This document shows, piece after piece, positions 1 to 4,291 of a stretch of DNA of 5,093 nt (positions within the stretch are counted from its first letter, which is position 1; each line of letters opens with the position of its first letter). The notes beneath the pieces were generated by a model. It was given only the letters and a program-made list of their open reading frames with translations. It did no database searches and was not told the origin of the DNA. Source of the DNA: Deltaproteobacteria bacterium (GTDB lineage: Bacteria; Desulfobacterota; Desulfobacteria; Desulfobacterales; B30-G6). Where the stretch lies: the NCBI GenBank assembly GCA_019313725.1, contig JAFDAT010000279.1, forward strand, positions 1 through 5,093, in the 5' to 3' direction. The translations under genes were made by a program, and so were the position numbers.

Positions 1-13
1 TACGGCGAAAGCA

Positions 14-580
14 TTATTCCCTCTCATCCAGAAGCTGCTTATAGTTTTCTTCATACTCTTTCATCAAAGGCCCATCCGTGCGCCAGAGCATGCAGGTGTT
101 CTTGATTCTTTCAATCGCGGCCGGCAGAAGCTTCGGGTCCGTGGGTTTGCGGGACATGGCACTCCAGGCGCCCTGCACGGCAGCAGGTGCCATGGCATTT
201 AGCAAGGCCACGAGATGGGCACACCCTTTGGCGCCTCCCACCAGCGCTTTAACCCTGACCGTGAAACCCGCGACAATGGGCAGGCCGATAACCGGCCGCA
301 ACGAGTCGCGGGCGCCCTGGCACTCCTTTCTGGGCGCTGTCGGCATCTCCACATCGATATCCTGGATTACCAGTCCGGGGGGACCGACCTGCATGCGGAT
401 AACCATGTGGTGGATGGTGCCGGGAGGAACTTTTTGTCCTGTCGGACGGAAGGAATTCATCAGACGTTCATCGTGCAGGGTGCCCTCCACGACGATGCTT
501 TGGGTGTCTCCAGCGTAGGTGGCGATATCGATCTGACGGGTATGTATTTTTTTCTGTTTGGTCCTGTCGATGCTGATCAT
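14..580 (-). CDS. DUF2889 family protein, function unknown
   Basis: A 188-residue protein of unknown role that resembles the DUF2889 family. The family-like features are an N-terminal beta-rich part (HTRQIDIATY at 13-22, then VEGTLHDERLM at 31-41), a middle part HHMVIRMQVGPPGLVIQDID at about 57-76, and a C-terminal segment around 107-130 (VRVKALVGGAKGCAHLVALL) with a Gly-Cys-x-His at 119-122. No signal peptide or membrane segment is visible, so it is probably cytoplasmic. An upstream in-frame ATG at 622 would add 14 residues, but it has no ribosome site; the ATG at 580 has GGAG seven bases upstream, so I chose it. The added stretch also overlaps a short sequence repeated at 3819-3837, which argues that it is leader rather than protein. 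The gene diverges from the Sec-FrnE gene across a repeat-rich gap. The family call is from remembered sequence, not a search. Confidence 0.85.
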   Translation of the reverse strand: MISIDRTKQKKIHTRQIDIATYAGDTQSIVVEGTLHDERLMNSFRPTGQKVPPGTIHHMVIRMQVGPPGLVIQDIDVEMPTAPRKECQGARDSLRPVIGLPIVAGFTVRVKALVGGAKGCAHLVALLNAMAPAAVQGAWSAMSRKPTDPKLLPAAIERIKNTCMLWRTDGPLMKEYEENYKQLLDERE

Positions 581-624
581 TATCTGTCTCCAACCCGGGT
601 GAACCGGAAAATTAAGGGCCATCT

Positions 625-703
625 ATCACGAAATCACGCAAGGATGAAATTGCGCAGCAAACCACAATTATTTCGTATTTTTTGAATTTCGCGTTTTCGT
701 GAT
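625..703. repeat. Inverted repeat in the DUF2889 leader
   Basis: ATCACGAAATCACGC at 625-639 pairs with GCGTTTTCGTGAT at 691-703, giving 13 base pairs with a two-base bulge and about 50 bases between the arms. It lies directly upstream of the DUF2889 gene. It could be an operator, a structured 5' leader or a decayed repeat; the sequence does not decide which. Confidence 0.4.
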
Positions 704-743
704 TATTATTTTAAGAACGCCCTGAGAGCTATACCATAATATT

Positions 744-835
744 CATTAGAAACAGTCAGCCACATTTGAGAACAGTATTCCTGTCCCAAAATCTGGGATA
801 TAAAAAACCATCAGTGCTGATGCATGTTTCTAATG
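744..835 (+). repeat. 92-bp palindromic (MITE-like) element with 11-bp terminal inverted repeats, copy 1
   Basis: The ends are perfect inverted repeats: CATTAGAAACA at 744-754 and TGTTTCTAATG at 825-835. Pairing continues inward with TCAGC (756-760) against GCTGA (816-820). A central hairpin, TCCCA-aaatc-TGGGA, sits at 784-798. The same layout and the same 92-bp length occur at 4182-4273. No transposase is encoded, so it is either a small non-autonomous element or a large regulatory palindrome. A target-site duplication is not clear. Confidence 0.6.
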
Positions 836-843
836 TGTATGAT
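815..843 (+). promoter_or_regulatory. Possible outward promoter at the right end of the 92-bp element
   Basis: TATGAT at 838-843 resembles a -10 box and faces the Sec-FrnE gene. The equivalent place in the other copies reads TATAAA (copy 2, minus strand) and TATAAT (partial copy at 3705-3710). The -35 position, TGCTGA at 815-820 with a 17-base spacer, is a poor match. The -10-like box is therefore the only support. If real, the transcript would have a leader of about 175 bases. Confidence 0.2.
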
Positions 844-1026
844 TAAACGGTCTCAAGACCATCAACAACTAACCTTTAACAGCTATTGTAAAACAAATGC
901 TATCTTTATTTTTTAAATTTTCATGAATTCACGTGAAATGAATATACGAACATTTTGGTGTCAATGGAGTTTCATGCTTCGTTGTGCGCGTCTGAGCATG
1001 AAAATTTATGCCTAAAGGAGTATACC

Positions 1027-1626
1027 ATGACAAAATCAATTACACTTGAAATTTTTTCCGACTATATCTGACCGTGGTGTTATTTCATCACAGGTCGTGT
1101 TGACGAATTAAAACAGAATTTCAGTTTGAATGTGGAGTGGCTGGCCTTTCCGCTGCATCCCGAGACACCCGAAGAGGGTGTGACCCTAGAGGAGCTGTTC
1201 AAGGGCCGTAACTTCGATATCGATGCGATGATGGTGCATCTGAAAGGTGTGGCCGACAGCCTGGGGCTGCCCCTGGGAAACCGGAAAAAAACCTACAACA
1301 GCCGTCTGGCCCAGGAACTGAGTAAGTGGGCCGAGGAAGAGGGCCGGGGGGATGCGTTTCACATGGCCATGTTCAAGGCCTATTTCGTGGACGGTATAAA
1401 CCTGGCCAACATCGATCTGCTGGTCGAATTGGCCGAATCAATACCGTTGAATGGTGTTGCGGCGCGCCGGATTCTCGAAGAAAGGGTTTATCAACATGCT
1501 GTTGACCGGGATTGGCAGCGGGCGCATGCGTTGGGTATTACGGCGGTGCCGACTTTTCTGGCCAACGGCAGGCGGCTGGTGGGCGCCCAGACCTACGAAG
1601 CCCTGGAAATGCTGATCCAGGACTGA
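1027..1626 (+). CDS. Selenocysteine-containing DsbA/FrnE-like thiol oxidoreductase (UPWC active site)
   Basis: A 199-residue thioredoxin-fold oxidoreductase of the DsbA family, FrnE-like branch, likely cytoplasmic (no signal peptide). Translation from ATG 1027, with AAGGAG at 1015-1020 and a six-base spacer, gives MTKSITLEIFSDYI and then an in-frame TGA at 1069-1071, followed by PWCYF. In FrnE relatives this position is the first cysteine of CPWC, so TGA is read here as Sec15, with Cys18 as its partner. The rest fits the family: a helical insert at about 50-165 including KAYFVDGINLANID (117-130), and the cis-proline loop AVPTF (173-177) followed by NGRRLVGAQ. A SECIS-like hairpin follows the TGA. 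The true stop is TGA 1624-1626. A caller using the ordinary code would start at 1126 and lose the active site. It likely catalyses thiol-disulfide exchange or isomerisation; the substrate is unknown. Pseudogenisation is unlikely because TGA replaces exactly the catalytic Cys and the remainder is intact. Confidence 0.93.
1069..1071 (+). other. In-frame UGA recoded as selenocysteine (Sec15)
   Basis: The codon lies in SDYI-U-PWCY, exactly at the nucleophilic cysteine of the CPWC motif. It is followed by C (UGAC), and the same UGA-CCG context recurs at 4754-4759. Decoding requires SelA/B/C/D elsewhere in the genome; none is visible in this window. Confidence 0.9.
1085..1103 (+). promoter_or_regulatory. 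Bacterial SECIS-like hairpin for the FrnE-like gene
   Basis: TCATCAC (1085-1091) pairs with GTGTTGA (1097-1103), giving six pairs and one central U-U mismatch around the loop AGGTC (1092-1096). The loop starts 20 bases after the UGA. Bacterial SECIS elements lie inside the coding region just after UGA and often show GU in the apical loop. From memory, the E. coli fdhF loop also contains AGGUC. No folding program was run. Confidence 0.65.
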
Positions 1627-1656
1627 ACAGGTGGCACCCAATACATCTCCGCAGGG

Positions 1657-2463
1657 TTAAATAAAGGTCTCCGGCTCACGTCTGGCCTGGTAGTTTTTGC
1701 TTACCCAGTTAGCGATCTTATTGATCATGGGATCGTCCACCACCCTGGCACCGGTGGGGCAGCTTTTTACGCAGGCGTTGCATAGAATACAGGCAAGATC
1801 ATCCGTGGTTACGACCTCTTCGATGGTAATGGCCCCCACAGGGCAGAGCGGTGCACAGGTTCCGCACAAGGTGCATGTTTCCGCAATGGTTGTTGCGGCT
1901 TTGTCGGCCAGGGCGCTTCGGTCACGATCGATATAGGGGGTATTACCGGGCAATGCTATCCGGGTGGCATCGTCAATCGAACTCAGGCTTTCCATTTTAG
2001 TGCGTATCCGGGATCCAAATGCTTTGGCTTCGGTAATATCTTTCATGTCAGGCCGGCCATTGGCCATGGGCCTGGTTTCGGTGGCAAAGGAGTGCTCGCC
2101 GATAAAGGCTCCTCCGGCGACCGGGAAAAATCCCAGCTCCCATGCCAGATCGCCTAATTCCAGCAAGGCGTCCTCAAAATCGCGGTTTCCATAGAGAACC
2201 ACGACTACCGCAGGTGTTTTATTGCCTTTGAGTTGTTGCAACCTGGAAATGGCCGCCTTGGCAACTCTGCCTTCATAAACAGGAACGCCTAAAAGAACAA
2301 GTTCAGCCTGCATTTCATCTGGCCGGGACGTTCCTGCCTCCGGCAGTGTCAAATCGATGTGCTGGACGGTTTCAGCCTCCAGTCCCTCCGCGATGCTTTC
2401 AAGGATTTTCATGGTGGTTTTCGTTGGTGAAAAATAGGCTATCTTTACTGTTTTTAACATCAC
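1657..2463 (-). CDS. EFR1 family flavodoxin/ferredoxin fusion protein
   Basis: A 268-residue electron-transfer protein with two parts. Residues 1-160 look like a flavodoxin domain: KIAYFSPTKTTMKI near the N-terminus supplies the FMN phosphate loop, and VVVVLYGNRDFEDALLEL (86-103) is typical of EFR1 proteins. Residues 195-240 form a bacterial 2[4Fe-4S] ferredoxin: Cys197, 200, 203, 207 (CTLCGTCAPLCP) and Cys225, 228, 231, 235 (CILCNACVKSCP). All eight ligands are present. It is probably a soluble cytoplasmic protein moving electrons between FMN and iron-sulfur centres; the partner is unknown. It lies 13 bases after the asd stop on the same strand. The ribosome site AAGGAAAA (2469-2476) fits the GTG at 2463 (eight-base gap after AGGA) a little better than the ATG at 2460. 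It converges on the Sec-FrnE gene with only 30 bases between stops and no clear terminator. Confidence 0.9.
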   Translation of the reverse strand: MMLKTVKIAYFSPTKTTMKILESIAEGLEAETVQHIDLTLPEAGTSRPDEMQAELVLLGVPVYEGRVAKAAISRLQQLKGNKTPAVVVVLYGNRDFEDALLELGDLAWELGFFPVAGGAFIGEHSFATETRPMANGRPDMKDITEAKAFGSRIRTKMESLSSIDDATRIALPGNTPYIDRDRSALADKAATTIAETCTLCGTCAPLCPVGAITIEEVVTTDDLACILCNACVKSCPTGARVVDDPMINKIANWVSKNYQARREPETFI

Positions 2464-2476
2464 TGTGATTTTCCTT

Positions 2477-3592
2477 TTATTCGTTCTCCAGCAGTATCCG
2501 CAACATGCGCCGCAGCGGCTCTGCGGCTCCCCAGAGCAGCTGGTCGCCCACCGAAAACGCGGTCAGATATTGCGGTCCCATGTTCAGCTTGCGGAGCCTG
2601 CCTACCGGGACAGCCAGGGTGCCGGTGACCTTGGCCGGGGTGAGTTCCTGCAGGGTGATCTCCTTTTGATTGGGCACCACCGAGACCCATTCATTGTGGG
2701 ACCCGAGGATGCCTTCGATTTCATCCAGCGGAAGGTCACAGGTCAGCTTGATCGTGAATGCCTGACTGTGGCAGCGCATGGCTCCGATACGCACGCACAA
2801 CCCGTCAATGGGAATAGGGTTGTCCTTTCTTCCGAGGATCTTGTTGGTCTCGGCGATGCCCTTCCATTCCTCGCGCGTCTGGCCGTCTTCCATGGGGCGG
2901 TCGATCCAGGGTATCAGGCTCGCAGCCAGGGGGGCGTCGAAATATTGGGTCGGGAAGCCATCTTCTCGAAGCGTTGCCGTGACCTGCCGGTCCAGTTCCT
3001 GGATGACTGTTGCCGGGTCGGACAGCAACGGTGCCGATGCATTCCCGATGGTCTGCATCTGGGACACCAGTTCACGCATGTTGTTGGCGCCCGCACCCGA
3101 GGCAGCCTGATAAGTCATGCTGGTCATCCAGTCGATCAGATCGTTTTCGAACAAGCCGCCCAGGGCCATCAGCATCAGGGAGACCGTACAGTTGCCGCCG
3201 ATAAAATCTTTTATCCCTTTGGCAAGCGCATCATCGATCACCCCGCGGTTGACCGGATCCAGGACGATAACACTGTTTTTTTCCATTCTTAATGTCGAGG
3301 CGGCATCGATCCAGAAACCCTGCCACCCGTTGTTCCTTAATTGGGGATAACACGCCTGGGTGTAGCCGCCACCCTGGCAGGACACCAGTATGTCCATTTC
3401 TGCCAGCCGTTTCAGGTCGTGGGCATCCTGTACCGGCGGTGTTTCCCGGCCGATGGCAGGACCTGCCTGGCCTGCCTGGGAAGTGGAGAAGAACAACGGC
3501 TCAAATTCTGCAAAATCGTTTTCTGCCAGCATGCGCTCCATGAGAACCGAGCCGACCATCCCCCGCCAGCCAATAATGCCAACTTTTTTCAT
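2477..3592 (-). CDS. asd: Aspartate-semialdehyde dehydrogenase
   Basis: A 371-residue enzyme that reduces L-aspartyl-4-phosphate to L-aspartate 4-semialdehyde with NADPH, the branch point to lysine/diaminopimelate, threonine and methionine. The sequence is close along its whole length to the E. coli-type Asd. The N-terminal NADP loop is GWRGMVG (8-14). The catalytic cysteine is Cys135 in GGNCTVSLM. Substrate-binding Arg102 (STLRM) and the Arg268/His275 pair in CVRIGAMRCHSQAF are present. The C-terminus GRLRKLNMGP...QLLWGAAEPLRRML is typical. The frame is open to 3682, but the start at 3592 is clear: MKKVGIIGWRG matches the family start, and AAAGGAG lies eight bases upstream. It is first in a two-gene unit with the EFR1 gene. 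Its leader contains a partial copy of the 92-bp element about 90 bases upstream. No intrinsic terminator follows. Confidence 0.97.
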   Translation of the reverse strand: MKKVGIIGWRGMVGSVLMERMLAENDFAEFEPLFFSTSQAGQAGPAIGRETPPVQDAHDLKRLAEMDILVSCQGGGYTQACYPQLRNNGWQGFWIDAASTLRMEKNSVIVLDPVNRGVIDDALAKGIKDFIGGNCTVSLMLMALGGLFENDLIDWMTSMTYQAASGAGANNMRELVSQMQTIGNASAPLLSDPATVIQELDRQVTATLREDGFPTQYFDAPLAASLIPWIDRPMEDGQTREEWKGIAETNKILGRKDNPIPIDGLCVRIGAMRCHSQAFTIKLTCDLPLDEIEGILGSHNEWVSVVPNQKEITLQELTPAKVTGTLAVPVGRLRKLNMGPQYLTAFSVGDQLLWGAAEPLRRMLRILLENE

Positions 3593-3680
3593 CACTCTTT
3601 CTCCTTTCATCCATTGGAAACAGCCAGTCGATTCTCCGGACAAAATCAATGCCCTGTAGTCGGAGATACCACAAGAATCC

Positions 3681-3716
3681 ATGCTGATTATTGTTTCTAA
3701 TGTATATAATTACATT
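3681..3716 (+). repeat. Partial third copy of the element's right end
   Basis: The stretch matches the right end of copy 1: TGCTGAT, then TGTTTCTAATG (3692-3702), then GTATATAATTA against GTGTATGATTA in copy 1 (836-846). The left half is missing or too decayed to see. It lies about 90-125 bases upstream of the asd start. ATGTA (3700-3704) and TACAT (3711-3715) flank a TATAAT at 3705-3710 on the plus strand, a -10-like box with no good -35. Confidence 0.6.
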
Positions 3717-3770
3717 ATCACAAACAATGGCCAAATCTAAAACTCCGAACGAGATGCTGATAGCTTTTCA

Positions 3771-3812
3771 TTCGATGTTCAATGTTGGACGTTCGATGTT
3801 CGATGTTCGTCT
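3771..3812 (+). repeat. Heptanucleotide tandem repeat (TTCGATG)
   Basis: Six seven-base units in a row: TTCGATG, TTCAATG, TTGGACG, TTCGATG, TTCGATG, TTCGTCT. Three are exact and three have two or three changes. It is non-coding and falls between the partial element copy and the hairpins. It could be a slippage-prone microsatellite or a scar of a dispersed intergenic repeat. Confidence 0.75.
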
Positions 3813-3818
3813 TTTCCC

Positions 3819-3837
3819 CCGGCTCACCCGGGTTGGA
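3819..3837 (+). repeat. 19-bp inverted match to 589-607
   Basis: CCGGCTCACCCGGGTTGGA matches the complement of 589-607 at 18 of 19 positions. The other copy forms the leader of the DUF2889 gene and overlaps its ribosome site. The core ACCCGGGT is itself palindromic. It is not part of the long repeat block, and its relative position does not fit a single simple inversion. Confidence 0.55.
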
Positions 3838-3843
3838 ATTAAG

Positions 3844-3882
3844 AAAGCCTCTTTAACCCGGATTTCGGTTCAAAGAGGCTTT
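3844..3882 (-). terminator. Strong hairpin, possible intrinsic terminator of the small ORF
   Basis: AAAGCCTCTTT (3844-3854) and AAAGAGGCTTT (3872-3882) are perfect 11-bp arms. AACC (3855-3858) and GGTT (3867-3870) extend the stem past a one-base bulge. On the minus strand the hairpin begins within the stop codon of the ORF at 3881-4123 and is followed by the T-poor tail CTTAATTCC, so termination would be weak. On the plus strand there is no T tract. It may instead be a palindromic intergenic repeat. Confidence 0.45.
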
Positions 3883-4123
3883 AGATCGTTTCCCGTTTTT
3901 GTGTTAATGCCGTTTCTTGAACCGACTGCTTTGCATACGGGTCATCCGCTGGGTGACCCGGATTGTAGTTCGCGTGGCAGCCGTGCCAAAAGCTGATATT
4001 TTCATCAATGCCTTCATAAACGCAAAATTTGATTTGTAAAAAATCAGATATTAAGCTATTTCCCATGAATGTCAAGCCCAATAAATTTTCAAGCTCTGGC
4101 GCGTAGAACGAAGCATGGAACAT
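3881..4123 (-). CDS. Doubtful small ORF, no recognised family
   Basis: An 80-codon open frame; a shorter start at ATG 4066 gives 61 residues (MGNSLISDFLQIKF...). I recognise no family. The only notable motif is FWHGCHANYNPGHP: one base change (TGG to TGC or TGT) would make it a CHGCH haem site, so it might be a decayed cytochrome fragment, but this is speculation. In favour of a gene: a strong hairpin starts exactly at its stop codon. Against: there is no ribosome site at either start, the first 14 codons or so lie inside repeat copy 2, and a possible promoter at 4048-4075 would start transcription downstream of both ATGs. It may be a remnant. Confidence 0.2.
   Translation of the reverse strand: MFHASFYAPELENLLGLTFMGNSLISDFLQIKFCVYEGIDENISFWHGCHANYNPGHPADDPYAKQSVQETALTQKRETI
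3938..3960. repeat. 10-bp hairpin with a three-base loop
   Basis: CGGGTCATCC pairs with GGGTGACCCG around GCT; nine Watson-Crick pairs and one T-G wobble. It lies within the doubtful small ORF. There is no T tract on either strand, so a terminator is unlikely. With the hairpin 56 bases away, it could be part of a structured RNA or a palindromic repeat. Confidence 0.45.
4048..4075 (-). promoter_or_regulatory. Possible sigma-70-like promoter, minus strand
   Basis: A perfect TTGACA (complement of 4070-4075), a 16-base spacer and TAATAT (complement of 4048-4053, four of six to consensus). It begins just past the end of repeat copy 2 and faces the doubtful small ORF. A single box pair in AT-rich DNA is weak evidence. 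Confidence 0.25.
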
Positions 4124-4275
4124 TGACTGTTAACAAATCCTTCGGTTGTTCATTTTACGCGAATTCATGGAAATTTATACACATTAGAAACATGTATCAG
4201 CACAGTTAGTGTTTTATATCCCAGGTTTTGGGACAGGAATACCGCTTTCAAATGCGACAGACTGTTTCTAATGAA
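4081..4275 (-). repeat. Long diverged repeat block, copy 2 (inverted relative to 742-1009)
   Basis: This is the inverse partner of copy 1. It includes the complete 92-bp palindromic element at 4182-4273, with the same perfect 11-bp ends and the central hairpin ATCCCAGGTTTTGGGAC near 4218-4234. It lacks the 74-bp segment of copy 1: the junction passes directly from GTGTAT to AAATTT. The block ends five bases before the ribosome site of the GrdB-like gene, so here the opposite end of the repeat faces a gene. Confidence 0.85.
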
Positions 4276-4279
4276 ACAT

Positions 4280-4284
4280 GGAGG
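4280..4284 (+). promoter_or_regulatory. Ribosome binding site deciding a TTG start
   Basis: GGAGG lies seven bases before TTG 4292. The alternative ATG at 4271 is upstream of this site and inside repeat copy 2, so it cannot use it. The next ATG, at 4310, is 25 bases away. The site therefore favours the TTG start. Confidence 0.75.
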
Positions 4285-4291
4285 TAAAATT

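Larger units (their letters stand above)
742..1009 (+). repeat. Long diverged repeat block, copy 1 (inverted partner at 4081-4275)
   Basis: This block reappears in inverse orientation at 4081-4275. The first 99 bases (742-840) match 4275-4177 at about 88% (12 mismatches by eye, no gap). Bases 915-1009 match 4176-4081 at roughly three quarters with small gaps. Copy 1 has 74 extra bases at 841-914 that copy 2 lacks; they include the hyphenated palindrome GGTCTCAAGACC at 849-860. The block ends five bases before the AAGGAG ribosome site of the Sec-FrnE gene, so it makes up nearly the whole leader of that gene. It encodes no convincing protein. Confidence 0.85.
3593..4291. other. Repeat-rich intergenic region between divergent asd and the GrdB-like gene
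   Basis: About 700 bases with no confidently coding gene. It holds, in order: a partial copy of the element's right end (3681-3716), a seven-base tandem repeat (3771-3812), a 19-bp sequence also found upstream of the DUF2889 gene (3819-3837), two strong hairpins (3844-3882 and 3938-3960), a doubtful minus-strand ORF (3881-4123), and the inverted copy of the long repeat (4081-4275). It must contain the promoters of asd and of the GrdB-like gene, but neither is convincing by eye. It looks like a site where small repeats have accumulated. Confidence 0.7.

Noticed and set aside
581..622. Upstream ATG start of the DUF2889 gene at 622
   Set aside because: It has no ribosome site, and the extra 14 residues overlap a short repeated sequence. 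ATG 580 has GGAG at good spacing.
78..685. Plus-strand open frames opposite the DUF2889 gene
   Set aside because: They are antisense shadows with no family-like sequence.
1126..1626. A shorter gene beginning at ATG 1126
   Set aside because: It would begin in the middle of a conserved domain and drop the active site. The upstream frame with TGA read as Sec has a good ribosome site and the right family start.
1627..1656. Bidirectional terminator between the convergent Sec-FrnE and EFR1 genes
   Set aside because: The 30 bases contain no stem with a workable loop and no T tract.
2465..3292. A 275-codon plus-strand open frame
   Set aside because: It is antisense to asd, whose product matches its family along the whole length. 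The opposite-strand product is low-complexity and unrecognised.
3593..3682. N-terminal extension of Asd up to 3682
   Set aside because: It has no family similarity; the ATG at 3592 has a strong ribosome site and the standard Asd start.
3771..3812. CRISPR array
   Set aside because: The units are seven bases and contiguous, with no spacers.
4228..4252. Sigma-54-like promoter (GG...GC) upstream of the GrdB-like gene
   Set aside because: The GG-to-GC spacing is 11 or 12 bases rather than 10, and copy 1 does not keep the GC.
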